NCBI RefSeq assembly: GCF_042665155.1
Contig: NZ_JBHTCG010000002.1
Coordinates: forward strand, 1 to 64,000
Direction of reading: 5' to 3'
Source of the DNA: Sphaerisporangium rhizosphaerae
GTDB taxonomy: Bacteria; Actinomycetota; Actinomycetes; Streptosporangiales; Streptosporangiaceae
DNA: 64,000 bases
Position numbers and translations under genes: made by a program. This document shows, one piece after another, positions 41,391 through 49,685 of this stretch; position 1 is the first letter of the stretch; each line of letters starts with the position of its first letter. The notes under the pieces were generated by a model. It did no database searches. It was given only the letters and a program-made list of their open reading frames with translations, and had not been told where the DNA came from.

Positions 41391-41885
41391 GGACGCCGGT
41401 TCGCTTCGCGTGCCGGGGGAGAGGCCGCCGCGGTCGTGGACCAGGCGCCACAGGAACTGGCCGAACATCTCGCGCTCGCCGGGAGTGAACGGGGCCAGGA
41501 AGGTGTCAAGGGCGTTCAGCATGGCCGGGCCGAGCTTGTAGCGCAGCAGCGCCTGCCCCTCGCCGGTCAGGCCGATGGCGTACTTGCGCCGGTCGTCGGG
41601 GTTGCGCGCGCGCTGGACCAGGCCCAGGCGCTCCAGGCCGTCCACGACGCTGACCATGGTGGTGCGGTCGATGCCGTGGGTGCGGGCGAGCTGCTGCTGG
41701 GACTGCGGCCCCACGGAGTCGATGGCGGTGAGCACGATGACGTCCTTGGCGCGCAGCCCGAACGGCTCCACCGCGGCTTCCAGCAGCTCGGCGAACAGCT
41801 CGCCGGCCTTGGCGAGCAGGATGCCGGTGTCCCCGGAGGAGAATTCCGGCAGGGGGACGTCGGAGTTCGGGGAATCAACGCTCAC
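41382..41885 (-). CDS. MarR-family regulator
   Basis: 167 aa. The winged helix is DVIVLTAIDSVGPQSQQQLA, THGIDRTTMVSVVDGLERLG and the wing RNPDDRRKYAIGLT. Start GTG 41885 has GGAAGG 7 nt upstream; a GTG at 41906 lacks one. The gene faces the YcaO-like gene, and its stop lies within a 30-bp repeat copied from that gene's end. The 16-bp tandem repeats at 42012-42043 lie upstream and are likely operators. MarR proteins usually bind small phenolic or antibiotic ligands, so autoregulation tied to the product is plausible. Confidence 0.87.
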   Translation of the reverse strand: MSVDSPNSDVPLPEFSSGDTGILLAKAGELFAELLEAAVEPFGLRAKDVIVLTAIDSVGPQSQQQLARTHGIDRTTMVSVVDGLERLGLVQRARNPDDRRKYAIGLTGEGQALLRYKLGPAMLNALDTFLAPFTPGEREMFGQFLWRLVHDRGGLSPGTRSEPASGG

Positions 41886-42011
41886 AGACGTGCCTTCCGT
41901 GGTCACCGGTCACGAAATGTGCGGCATGCCGCACATCAAGCACGGCTCCGTCTGGCACGAGTGTCACACGCTGCGATGGGCAGCGCAACCGATGGTCAGC
42001 GTTCCAATCGT

Positions 42012-42043
42012 CAGTAAAGCTGATTGACAGTAGAGCTGATTGT
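42012..42043 (+). promoter_or_regulatory. tandem 16-bp repeats, probable MarR sites
   Basis: CAGTAAAGCTGATTGA (42012-42027) and CAGTAGAGCTGATTGT (42028-42043), 14 of 16 identical and directly adjacent, AT-richer than the surroundings. They lie between the divergent MarR genes. A CAATC...GATTG dyad overlaps the first copy. Confidence 0.65.
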
Positions 42044-42123
42044 CTGCGACCATACTTGTTAGCGTGAAGGGCGCCGGAGGGCTTCGACCAGGATTTCACC
42101 CATCGGTGGCGAGGGAGGGCCTC

Positions 42124-42252
42124 ATGTCCGCTAGGCGACCCGTGCCGGACGCCGGGACCACGTGGGATGAGATACGTGACATCTGGGACGAAGTCCGAGA
42201 GATCGTGCTGGCGTGGGAACACGCGCGGGCGGCCGACGATCCCGAAGGCTGA
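42124..42252 (+). CDS. small acidic protein, unknown
   Basis: 42 aa: MSARRPVPDAGTTWDEIRDI, then an amphipathic, Asp/Glu/Trp-rich helix ending AWEHARAADDPEG. Start ATG 42124 has GGAGGG 4 nt upstream, which makes translation likely. It ends 24 bp before the second MarR gene and should be co-transcribed with it. I recognise no family. It could be a leader peptide or a small partner of the regulator. Confidence 0.5.
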   Translation: MSARRPVPDAGTTWDEIRDIWDEVREIVLAWEHARAADDPEG

Positions 42253-42276
42253 TCGCCCGCCGCTGGAGGGTTGAGC

Positions 42277-42753
42277 ATGGGCGGGAACGCGCACGAGTCC
42301 GCGCCGACGGCGCGGGTCCTGGCCGAGTCCACCGGCTGGCTGCTCAACGACGTGGCGCGCGAGGTCACGCTGCGGCTGGAGGAGGCCCTCAAGGGCGATG
42401 ACCTCCGCTGGCGCGACTACGGGGTGCTCGTCGTGCTGGAGTCGGCCGGGCCCATGTCCCAGCAGGAGATCGGCCGGCGGCTCGCCGTCGACCGCTCGAC
42501 GATGGTCCACATCATCGATCTGCTGGAGCAGCGCGGGCTGGTGGCGCGCGGGCGCGACCGGGTCGACAGGCGCGCCTACGCCATCGAGCTGACCGTGGCC
42601 GGCCGCGCGCTTCTGGTGGAGGTCCTGCACCCGCTGACCGCCGAGGTGCACGAGCGGGTGCTGGGCCCCCTGACACCCGGGGAGCGGTCCGTCCTGACCC
42701 GTATTCTCGGCCGCCTCGCCCGAGGCGCCGATGAGAGCAATTTGCGAGAATAA
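42277..42753 (+). CDS. MarR-family regulator
   Basis: 158 aa. Helix-turn-helix MSQQEIGRRLAVDRSTMVHI and wing GRDRVDRRAYAIELT. Start ATG 42277 has GGAGGG 6 nt upstream. It is only distantly similar to the other MarR gene 0.4 kb away, so the pair is not a recent duplication. It is divergent from that gene, follows a 42-aa small ORF, and precedes the TrmB/LuxR regulator by 109 bp. The perfect palindrome TGTAATTACA at 42779-42788 just downstream could be a target of one of these regulators. Confidence 0.87.
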   Translation: MGGNAHESAPTARVLAESTGWLLNDVAREVTLRLEEALKGDDLRWRDYGVLVVLESAGPMSQQEIGRRLAVDRSTMVHIIDLLEQRGLVARGRDRVDRRAYAIELTVAGRALLVEVLHPLTAEVHERVLGPLTPGERSVLTRILGRLARGADESNLRE

Positions 42754-42778
42754 CAGACCATCTACATCTCTGATAGTT

Positions 42779-42788
42779 TGTAATTACA
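42779..42788. promoter_or_regulatory. palindrome TGTAATTACA in an AT-rich island
   Basis: A perfect 10-bp palindrome within about 60 bp of unusually AT-rich DNA upstream of the TrmB/LuxR gene. Likely its promoter or operator. Confidence 0.45.
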
Positions 42789-42862
42789 CATATCTGTGGA
42801 GCCGGGCAAGGGTCGGAGGTACTGATCCCCCCTGGACGAGGGACATGGCCAGGAGGCGAGCC

Positions 42863-43849
42863 ATGGACATTTCCGTCATCGGTGTTCCCGCGGAAGCATT
42901 GGAGATCTACCGGTACTTCCTGCGGCACCGTGGCGACGGCATCGGTTCGATCAGGCAGGCGCTCGACCTGGATCCCGACAGCATCGAGGCCGCCGTCGAC
43001 ACCCTTGACCGGCTGTCCCTGATCGACCTGACCGACCGGCACCGCGTCATGGCCACCGAGCCGCGCATCGGCATCGAGCGGCTCATCGAACAGCGCCTCA
43101 ACGAGCTCAACTCCGAGATCCGCCGCGTGCTCGGCGCGCGGGACGTCATCTCCTCCCTCGTGGAGGACCAGCAGCACGGCGAGAACGCCAGCTCCATGCT
43201 GGACATCGAACGCGTCGAGGGCCTGGACCGGGTGCGCCAGCGACTCGACGACCTCGGGTTCTTCTCCTACAAGGAGACCCTGTGCCTGCACCCGGGCGGG
43301 CCGCTGTCGCGGGGCGCCATCGAGACGGCGCTGCCGCTGGACACCCGCTCGCTGCGCCGCGGGCTCGCGGTGAAGGCCGTCTACCACCCCAAGGCGCTCG
43401 ACGACCCGAACATGGTGGCGTACCTGCGCGAGCTGACGAGCCTGGGCGGGCAGGTCCACATCACCGAAGACCCCTTCGACCGCATGCTGATCTTCGACCG
43501 CAGCGTCGCGGTGGTGCCCATCCATCCCAAGGAGAGCGCCCGCGGCGCGCTGCTGGTGAAGGAACCGGGCCTGGTGTCGCAGCTCGTCACCTATTTCGAC
43601 GGCGTATGGGACGGCGCCACCGATTTCAAGGAATACACCGAGCCGAGCTCGGACGCGCCGCTCCTTTCCGATCTGGAGCGTCAAGTCCTCGCCGTCATGG
43701 CGACGGCGGACAAGGACGAGATCGCGGCGCGGGAAATCGACGTCTCCGTCCGCACATATCGCCGCTATGTCGCCGATCTCATGGCGCGGCTCGGCGCGGT
43801 CAATCGTTTCCAGGCCGCATTGCGCGCCAAAGAAGAAGGCTGGATCTGA
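42863..43849 (+). CDS. TrmB-like/LuxR-type transcriptional regulator
   Basis: 328 aa. An N-terminal TrmB-like winged helix (ALEIYRYFLRHRGDGIGSIR), a coiled segment (RLIEQRLNELNSEIRRVLG), a phospholipase-D-like middle (LDTRSLRRGLAVKAVYHPKA, DRMLIFDRSVAVVPIHP) and a LuxR-like C-terminal helix-turn-helix (LEIRQ-type DLERQVLAVMATADKDEIAA, then VRTYRRYVADLMARLGA). This layout is common in actinomycete biosynthetic clusters. Start ATG 42863 has AGGAGG 6 nt upstream; an in-frame ATG at 42845 lacks one. It is a good candidate for the pathway activator of the downstream reductase-carboxylase operon. Confidence 0.8.
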   Translation: MDISVIGVPAEALEIYRYFLRHRGDGIGSIRQALDLDPDSIEAAVDTLDRLSLIDLTDRHRVMATEPRIGIERLIEQRLNELNSEIRRVLGARDVISSLVEDQQHGENASSMLDIERVEGLDRVRQRLDDLGFFSYKETLCLHPGGPLSRGAIETALPLDTRSLRRGLAVKAVYHPKALDDPNMVAYLRELTSLGGQVHITEDPFDRMLIFDRSVAVVPIHPKESARGALLVKEPGLVSQLVTYFDGVWDGATDFKEYTEPSSDAPLLSDLERQVLAVMATADKDEIAAREIDVSVRTYRRYVADLMARLGAVNRFQAALRAKEEGWI

Positions 43850-43893
43850 CGGCGTCGGCGCCCCCGCACACTCGGAGATGACAGGGGGTACTT

Positions 43894-43912
43894 ACACCCT
43901 TTTGACTGGTGT
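43894..43912. promoter_or_regulatory. inverted repeat ACACC-N9-GGTGT
   Basis: Short perfect dyad 20 bp upstream of the start of the epimerase/reductase gene. The spacer holds TTGACT, which could be a -35 box. Confidence 0.35.
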
Positions 43913-43932
43913 GGATCAGAGGAGATGGTCTG

Positions 43933-44982
43933 ATGCTGGTTTGCGTTACCGGAGGCACGGGATTCGTCGGCGCTCATTCGGTCGCCGCGCTGGTCCGCGG
44001 CGGCCACCGCGTCCGCATGCTGGTCCGCGACCCCGCCAGGACCGCCCCCGCTCTGGCCCCCTTCGACCTCGGCCCGACCGACGTCGAGACCGTCACCGGC
44101 GACGTCACCGACGAGGACTCCGTGGCACGGGCGGTGCGCGGCGCGGACGCCGTGCTGCACGCCGCGTCGGTGTACTCCTTCGACAGCAGGGACCACGCGC
44201 GGATGCGGCAGGTCAACGAGCGCGGCACGGGCGTCGTGCTGGACGCCGCGCGACGTGCGGGCTCGGGCCTGACCGTCCACGTGTCCAGCGTCGTCGCGCT
44301 GTTCCCCGCCCCCGGCCGCGTCGTGGACGAGGCGTCGCCCGTCGGCCACCCCCGCGAGACCTACATGGCGGGCAAGGCGGCGGCCGAGAGGATCGCCCGC
44401 CGGCACCAGGCCGAGGGCGCGCCGGTCGTCATCACCTACCCGCCCGCGCTGCTCGGGCCGCACGACCCCAAGATGGGCGACCAGGTGTCGCGCCTGCGGG
44501 CCGTCCTGCGCGGGCTGACGCCCCTGTGGCCGCTCGGCGGGTTCCCGGTGGGCGACGTCCGCGACACCGCGGCGCTGCACGCCGCCCTGGTCACCGCCCC
44601 CGGCCGGGCGCTGACGGCGGCCCGGCACTTCGGCCCGGGGGAGTACCTGACCACGCGGCGGTACATGGAGGTGCTGCGTGAGGTCACCGGGCGCGCGCTG
44701 CCGGCGGCGTTCCTGCCCGCCCGGGCGATGCTGCCGGTGGGCGCGCTCGCCGGCCTGCTCCAGCGGGTGTGGCCGTGGCACATCCCCGCCGAGTACGGGG
44801 CCATCTACACCTGCGCCTGCGCCACCAGGGTGGCCGACCACGCCGGCACGTTCGGCGTGCGCCCCCGGGCGATCGCCGAGACGGTCGGCGACACGGTGCG
44901 CTGGTTGCACGAGAACGGCCGCCTGTCGGCCCGCCAGGCGGGAATCCAACGGCCGAGCCTGACGTCCGCGGGCGCGCGATGA
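43933..44982 (+). CDS. NAD(P)-dependent epimerase/dehydratase (extended SDR)
   Basis: 349 aa. Rossmann motif VTGGTGFVGAHSVAALVRGG and HVSSVVALFPAPG; the active-site YMAGKAAAE has the Tyr and Lys of YxxxK. The family covers sugar epimerases, dihydroflavonol-reductase-like ketoreductases and steroid dehydrogenases; the DFR-like look suggests a ketone or aldehyde reductase. Start ATG 43933 has AGAGGAG upstream. Its TGA overlaps an ATG at 44979, so it is translationally coupled to the carboxylase subunit. Substrate unknown. Confidence 0.82.
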   Translation: MLVCVTGGTGFVGAHSVAALVRGGHRVRMLVRDPARTAPALAPFDLGPTDVETVTGDVTDEDSVARAVRGADAVLHAASVYSFDSRDHARMRQVNERGTGVVLDAARRAGSGLTVHVSSVVALFPAPGRVVDEASPVGHPRETYMAGKAAAERIARRHQAEGAPVVITYPPALLGPHDPKMGDQVSRLRAVLRGLTPLWPLGGFPVGDVRDTAALHAALVTAPGRALTAARHFGPGEYLTTRRYMEVLREVTGRALPAAFLPARAMLPVGALAGLLQRVWPWHIPAEYGAIYTCACATRVADHAGTFGVRPRAIAETVGDTVRWLHENGRLSARQAGIQRPSLTSAGAR

Positions 44983-44996
44983 TGGGAGAGGGCGCC

Positions 44997-46712
44997 ATGA
45001 CCGAGCAGATCGCGACGAGCCCGGACCTGCACCGTCCGGCACCGGAGCCGCTGACCGCCGTCGAGATCGACTTCGTCCCGGTGGCCGTGCCCCGGCGTCC
45101 CGGCCCGCAGGCCCGGCCCGGGGCGCAGGGCCGGCCGGCCGAGCAGGCGCCGCCCGCGCCGGAGCGGTCGATGGAGGCGCTGCGCGAACGGCACCGCGGG
45201 CTGCGCTCGGACATCGTCGCGGGCCGCCGCGAGGGCGTGGAGCGCCAGCACCGCCTGGGCAAGGGCACCGCCCGCGAGCGCATCGCGATGCTGCTGGACG
45301 AGGGCTCGTTCGTGGAGCTGGACATGTACCGCCGGCACCAGGCGCACGGCCTGCGGATGGAGGAGAGCCGGCCCTACACCGACGGCGTGGTCACCGGATC
45401 CGGCACGATCGACGGCCGCCGGGTTTTCGTCTACGCCCAGGACTTCACGATCATGGGCGGGTCGCTCGGCGCCGCCCACGCGGCGAAGATCCACAAGGTG
45501 ATGGACCTTGCCATCTCCACCGGCTCCCCGATCATCGGCCTGATCGACAGCGGCGGGGCGCGCATCCAGGAGGGCGTGGTCTCGCTCAGCGGGTACGGCG
45601 GCATCTTCCAGCGCAGCGTCCAGGCGTCCGGGGTGATCCCGCAGATCAGCGTGGTCCTCGGGCCGTGCGCGGGCGGGGCCGCCTACACCGTGGCGCTGGC
45701 CGACTTCGCCTTCATGGTGCGCGACACCGCGCAGCTGTACCTCACCGGGCCCGACGTGGTCGCGGCCGTGACCGGCAAGCGGTACACCCACGCCGAGCTC
45801 GGCGGGGCCGACGTGCACGGCAAGAAGTCCGGCGTGGCCACCTTCGTGCACGACGACGAGGAGAGCTGCCTGGACGAGGTGCGCTACCTGGTCTCGCTGC
45901 TGCCGGGCAACAACCTTTCGTTCCCGCCCAGCGCGCCCCCCTGCGACGCGACCACCGACACCCGCCCCCGCCTCGCCGAGATCGTCCCGGTCGAGCCGAA
46001 CAAGCCCTACGACATGCGGCTGATCGTCTCCGAACTGGTGGACGACGGCGAGTACCTGGAGATCCACGAAGGCTGGGCGCAGAACGTCATCTGCGTGCTG
46101 GCCCGCATCGACGGCGCGGTGGTCGGCATCGTCGGCAACCAGCCCATGGTGCTCGCCGGCGTGCTCGACGTCGCCGCCTCGCAGAAGGCCGCGCGCTTCG
46201 TCCGCTTCTGCGATGCCTTCGGCATCCCGCTGGTGTCCCTGATCGACGTGCCGGGCTTCCTTCCCGGGGCCGACCAGGAGTACGAGGGGATCATCCGGCA
46301 CGGCGCCAAGCTGCTGTACGCCTACTGCGAGGCGACCGTGCCGCGCATCCACGTCGTCGTGCGCAAGGCCTACGGCGGCGCGTACATCGTGATGGACTCG
46401 CGCACCATCGGCACCGACCTGTCGCTGGCCTGGCCGACCAACGAGATCGCCGTCATGGGCGCCGAGGGCGCCGTCAACATCATCTTCCGCAAGGAGCTGG
46501 CCGCCGCCGCCGACCCCGCGAGCCTTCGGGCCGAGCTGGTCGCCGAGTACGCCGAACAGCTCATGCACCCGCACTACGCGGCCGAGCGCGGCCTGGTCGA
46601 CGACGTCATCGACCCGGTGGAGACCCGCGCCGCGGTGGCCAGGGGCCTTGCGATGCTGCGCGACAAGCGCAAGCCCGCGCCGCAGCGCAAACACGGCAAC
46701 GTGCCGTTGTGA
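44997..46712 (+). CDS. acyl-CoA carboxylase beta subunit (carboxyltransferase)
   Basis: 571 aa, the AccD/PccB family. Its two crotonase-like halves are clear: GKGTARERIAMLLDEGSF, GLIDSGGARIQEGVVSLSGY and GPCAGGAAYTVALADF in the N-half; GFLPGADQEYEGIIRHGAKL and YGGAYIVMDSRTIGTDLSLA in the C-half. It transfers CO2 from carboxybiotin to acetyl-, propionyl- or another acyl-CoA. The N-terminal about 50 residues are extra and Pro-rich. Start ATG 44997 has GGAGAGG upstream; an ATG at 44979 overlaps the previous stop. No biotin-carboxylase alpha subunit is present, so it must pair with a remote one. Supplying a polyketide extender unit is plausible. Confidence 0.9.
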   Translation: MTEQIATSPDLHRPAPEPLTAVEIDFVPVAVPRRPGPQARPGAQGRPAEQAPPAPERSMEALRERHRGLRSDIVAGRREGVERQHRLGKGTARERIAMLLDEGSFVELDMYRRHQAHGLRMEESRPYTDGVVTGSGTIDGRRVFVYAQDFTIMGGSLGAAHAAKIHKVMDLAISTGSPIIGLIDSGGARIQEGVVSLSGYGGIFQRSVQASGVIPQISVVLGPCAGGAAYTVALADFAFMVRDTAQLYLTGPDVVAAVTGKRYTHAELGGADVHGKKSGVATFVHDDEESCLDEVRYLVSLLPGNNLSFPPSAPPCDATTDTRPRLAEIVPVEPNKPYDMRLIVSELVDDGEYLEIHEGWAQNVICVLARIDGAVVGIVGNQPMVLAGVLDVAASQKAARFVRFCDAFGIPLVSLIDVPGFLPGADQEYEGIIRHGAKLLYAYCEATVPRIHVVVRKAYGGAYIVMDSRTIGTDLSLAWPTNEIAVMGAEGAVNIIFRKELAAAADPASLRAELVAEYAEQLMHPHYAAERGLVDDVIDPVETRAAVARGLAMLRDKRKPAPQRKHGNVPL

Positions 46713-46730
46713 AAGCACGCTGAAGCGGCT

Positions 46731-46751
46731 TTCGGCGGGCTTTCCGCCGAA
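46731..46751 (+). terminator. hairpin after the carboxylase gene
   Basis: TTCGGCGG, loop GCTTT, CCGCCGAA: perfect 8-bp stem 19 bp after the stop codon. Confidence 0.65.
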
Positions 46752-46773
46752 CACAGCAAATACGAAGAAGAAC
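46749..46773 (+). promoter_or_regulatory. A-rich motif shared with 27155-27176
   Basis: GAACACAGCAAATACGAAGA (then AGAAC). The first 11 bases are identical to the motif before the condensation gene and the rest matches with small gaps. Confidence 0.35.
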
Positions 46774-46917
46774 CGCCCGGCATCCGCCCGGAACAATTGA
46801 CTTCGGCGATTCCCGGTATCCGCGCCCCCGCGCGGCCGGGAAAGCGCCCGTACGCGCCGGATCCTCTTCCCGCCGCGCACGGGCAAACGGTCAACTTTCC
46901 GGGAACGAGGTTTGCGC

Positions 46918-47472
46918 ATGGCGACCGAGGCAGTTTCCGCGGCACCCGTCAAGGGGTCGGCGCTGAACACCCGCTACCACAGGATCGCGCTGAACATCTT
47001 CGCGTTCATCGTGATCGCCCACTGGGCGGAGCACATCGCCCAGGCGATCCAGCTGTGGGTGCTCGGCTGGCCCCCCAAGCAGGCGCTCGGCGTCATCGGG
47101 TCGCTGTACCCCCCGGCCTTCACCTCCGAGTGGATGCACTACGGCTACGCGCTGGTCATGCTCATCGGCCTCATCGCCCTGAGGAAGGCCTTCACCGGCA
47201 CGGCACGCACGTGGTGGAACATCTCGCTCGGCATCCAGGTGTGGCACCACTTCGAGCACCTGCTCCTGCTGGTCCAGGCGCAGACCGGATGGCACCTGGC
47301 GGGCCGGCCCGTGCCCACCAGCATCCTGCAGCTCTTCGCGCCCCGCGTTGAGCTCCACCTGTTCTACAACGCGATCGTCTTCATCCCCATGGTCGTTGCC
47401 ATGGTCCGCCACCTGCGCCCGTCCCCGTCCGAGCGCGCCCAGATGGCGTGCACCTGCGCGACGCCGGCATGA
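46918..47472 (+). CDS. four-helix, histidine-rich integral membrane protein
   Basis: 184 aa with about four membrane helices: around ALNIFAFIVIAHWAEHIAQA, YALVMLIGLIALRKAF, ISLGIQVWHHFEHLLLLVQA and LHLFYNAIVFIPMVVAMV. Histidine and glutamate sit in or next to the helices as HWAEH, HYGY, WHHFEH and ELHLFYN, a spacing that recalls metal or haem ligands, although no known desaturase HxxxH/HxxHH box set is present. Start ATG 46918 has ACGAGG upstream. The stop overlaps the next gene (ATGA). I do not recognise the family; a membrane redox or metal protein is a guess. Confidence 0.65.
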   Translation: MATEAVSAAPVKGSALNTRYHRIALNIFAFIVIAHWAEHIAQAIQLWVLGWPPKQALGVIGSLYPPAFTSEWMHYGYALVMLIGLIALRKAFTGTARTWWNISLGIQVWHHFEHLLLLVQAQTGWHLAGRPVPTSILQLFAPRVELHLFYNAIVFIPMVVAMVRHLRPSPSERAQMACTCATPA

Positions 47473-47957
47473 CGGACGGTTCCGGCGCGAAGCAGGGACG
47501 CTCCCCGGTCTTCACCGTGGCGCTGACGCTCGTGGGAGCGTTCCTGCTGTACCTCGCCGTCCCCAACATCGGCCCGGTCGTCCGCGCGGCCCGGGCCGAC
47601 GGGGTTCCCGGCGTGTTCACCGCCGAGACCCTGTCGTGCATCCAGCACCCCGGCCACGAGAGCTGCTCGTGGACCGGGGAGTTCCGCTCCGACGACGGCG
47701 CCGTCCAGCGCTCCGAGGTCGTCCTCTACGGCGCCGACCGGGAGACCCTGCGGCCCGGGGAGCGCGCCCGCGCGGTCGACACCGGGCGGGCGGGCCGGGT
47801 CTACGGGCCGGGCGGGTCCCGCGAGTGGGTCTTCACCGCCCTGCTCCTGCTCGCCGGCCTGGCGATCGTCCTGTTCCCCTACGCCCGCCCGCTGCGGCGG
47901 CTGCTGCGCCCCCCGGCCCCGCGGGCGGTGCCCGTGGGCGGCGGCCCCGGCCGGTGA
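47469..47957 (+). CDS. membrane protein with extracytoplasmic domain, unknown
   Basis: 162 aa. One helix near the N-terminus (VFTVALTLVGAFLLYLAV) and one near the C-terminus (WVFTALLLLAGLAIVLFPYA) flank a loop of about 75 residues with two cysteines (SCIQHPGHESCSWTGEFRSD). The loop is DUF3592-like in feel. Start ATG 47469 overlaps the preceding stop and its own stop overlaps the next start, so three proteins are made in fixed order. It may be a partner of the histidine-rich membrane protein. No function can be assigned. Confidence 0.6.
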   Translation: MTDGSGAKQGRSPVFTVALTLVGAFLLYLAVPNIGPVVRAARADGVPGVFTAETLSCIQHPGHESCSWTGEFRSDDGAVQRSEVVLYGADRETLRPGERARAVDTGRAGRVYGPGGSREWVFTALLLLAGLAIVLFPYARPLRRLLRPPAPRAVPVGGGPGR

Positions 47958-48841
47958 CCCACCCGCCGGCGCCGCCGTCCCTCCCGCCGGCGCCGCTGCC
48001 GCCCCTGCCGGGACGGGAGCCGGCCGTCCCGCACGTGATGATCGTGGGCGACTCCATCAGCCAGGGTCGCGAGGGCGACCGCACCTGGCGCTACCGGCTG
48101 TGGCGGACCCTGGTCGACCAGGGGACCGCCGTGCGCTTCGTCGGGCCGTGGAAGGGCACCTGGGTGCCCTCCGCGGTCTGGCCGGCCGAAGCCCCCGCCC
48201 AGCCCGCCCGTCCGGACAGCGGCCCAGCCCATCCGGACGACGGCCCCGCCCGCCGGGGTGACGGGCCCGCCCGTCCGGGCGGCCCGGACGACCCGGCGTA
48301 CGCGGGCTCCTACCGGCGGGGCGTCCATTTCCCGGCGTGCCGCCACTACGCGAGCTGGGGCCGGCTGCTGCACGAGGCCAAGGACAACATCGAGGACGCG
48401 GTCGCCGCCCACGGACCGGGCTGGCTGATGGTCGCGCTGGGCTTCAACGACCTGGCGTGGGGCGTCTCGGGCCCAGGCCGGCTGCTCGCCGACATGGAGA
48501 CCTTCGTCCTGCGCGCCCGTGCGGCCGATCCCGCTGTTCAGTTGTTGATCGGCAATGTCGTGCACCGCACGCCGCTGAGCGGCCTGCCCGATCTGGCCCG
48601 CGACACCGACTCCTACAACCGGGAGCTGCCGGGGCTGCTCGCCGCGCTGTCGACGGACCGGTCGAGGGCGGTGCCGGTCGATCTGGCCGGCGTCTACGAC
48701 CCCCACCGCGACTCCTACGACGGCGTCCATCCGAACGACTCCGGTGAGGCGAGGATAGCCGCGGCGTTCGCCGCCGCCTTCGCCCCCGCGCTCGTGCATG
48801 CGGGGGGCGGCGTCTCCGGCCGGGTCCCCGCGCTCGGCTGA
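47954..48841 (+). CDS. SGNH/GDSL hydrolase
   Basis: 295 aa. Catalytic blocks are MIVGDSISQG (Ser), MVALGFNDLAWG (Asn) and DSYDGVHPNDSGEARIAAAF (Asp/His), so the set is complete. A Pro/Asp/Gly-rich insertion (residues about 75-115) lies between the first two blocks. No signal peptide is obvious. Start GTG 47954 overlaps the previous stop (GTGA). Translational coupling to two membrane proteins suggests work at the membrane, such as de-esterifying a lipid or glycan or an acylated product. Confidence 0.8.
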   Translation: MTHPPAPPSLPPAPLPPLPGREPAVPHVMIVGDSISQGREGDRTWRYRLWRTLVDQGTAVRFVGPWKGTWVPSAVWPAEAPAQPARPDSGPAHPDDGPARRGDGPARPGGPDDPAYAGSYRRGVHFPACRHYASWGRLLHEAKDNIEDAVAAHGPGWLMVALGFNDLAWGVSGPGRLLADMETFVLRARAADPAVQLLIGNVVHRTPLSGLPDLARDTDSYNRELPGLLAALSTDRSRAVPVDLAGVYDPHRDSYDGVHPNDSGEARIAAAFAAAFAPALVHAGGGVSGRVPALG

Positions 48842-48959
48842 GGAGGACGGGCCGGCCGTCGTGCCGCGCTGATCTGCCGGGCCGGCGCCTTGCGGCCGGG
48901 TTGTGCGGCCGGCTTACGCGATCGCCTCGGGGGCCGGACGCGCCGGGCGGCGGTGGAGG

Positions 48960-49685
48960 TCACACGCGCTCGGCGGCGATGGAGGTCAGCAGCGAGACGA
49001 GCCGGTCAGGGGCCGACACCATCGGCCAGTGGCCGGTGTCGAGGGTGTGGAAGGTCCAGTTGGGCACGGCCCGCATGGCGGCGACGTCCTCGGAGACGCG
49101 CCCGTCGAAGTGCTCCTTGGAGCAGACGATGTAGCTCGCCCGCTGGTGCTCCAGCGGGCGGGTCAGGACGGCGGGCTCCGAGAGGGTGTGCCCGGGGTGG
49201 CCGACGAAGCGCTCGACCAGCCACTGCGCCTGGCGGGTGGACAGATCTTGCCCCTCGGCGACGATCGTGACGTCCGGGATCGGCCAGCGGCCGCTGTTCT
49301 CGGCGATCAGCCGCAGCTCCCCGGCGCGCACGCGCTCGGGGAAGGCGTGCAGCATCGACTTGCCGTCGTGCGGCAGGAATCCCTCGACGAACACCGTGCG
49401 GCTCACGCGCTCGGGCGCGCGGTCGGCCACCTGGCCGGCGACGATGCCCGAGTAGCTGTGCCCGACCACGATGACGTCGCGCAGATCGTGTTTCTCCATC
49501 AGGGTGAGCACGTCGTCGACGTGGGTGGCGAGGCCGACGGTGGAAACGTCGGCCTCGGGGTCGACCAATCCGGAAAGTGTGATCGCATGGACGTCATGGC
49601 CGAGCGTGCGCAGCCCGCGGGTCACCGGCTCCCAGACCCACGCGCCCGTCCACGGACCGGGAATCAGGATAATTGGATTTTTCAC
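48960..49685 (-). CDS. alpha/beta hydrolase (EstC/MenH-like)
   Basis: 241 aa. The oxyanion loop region is LIPGPWTGAWVWEPV, the nucleophile elbow VVGHSYSG with Ser about 97, and the catalytic His in LDTGHWPMVSAPD. This small single-domain pattern suits esterases related to plant hydroxynitrile lyase/methylesterase. Start GTG 49685 follows GAGAGGAAG. It stands alone between the SGNH hydrolase (convergent) and the phosphopantetheinyl transferase (same strand). Role in the pathway is not clear. Confidence 0.83.
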   Translation of the reverse strand: MKNPIILIPGPWTGAWVWEPVTRGLRTLGHDVHAITLSGLVDPEADVSTVGLATHVDDVLTLMEKHDLRDVIVVGHSYSGIVAGQVADRAPERVSRTVFVEGFLPHDGKSMLHAFPERVRAGELRLIAENSGRWPIPDVTIVAEGQDLSTRQAQWLVERFVGHPGHTLSEPAVLTRPLEHQRASYIVCSKEHFDGRVSEDVAAMRAVPNWTFHTLDTGHWPMVSAPDRLVSLLTSIAAERV

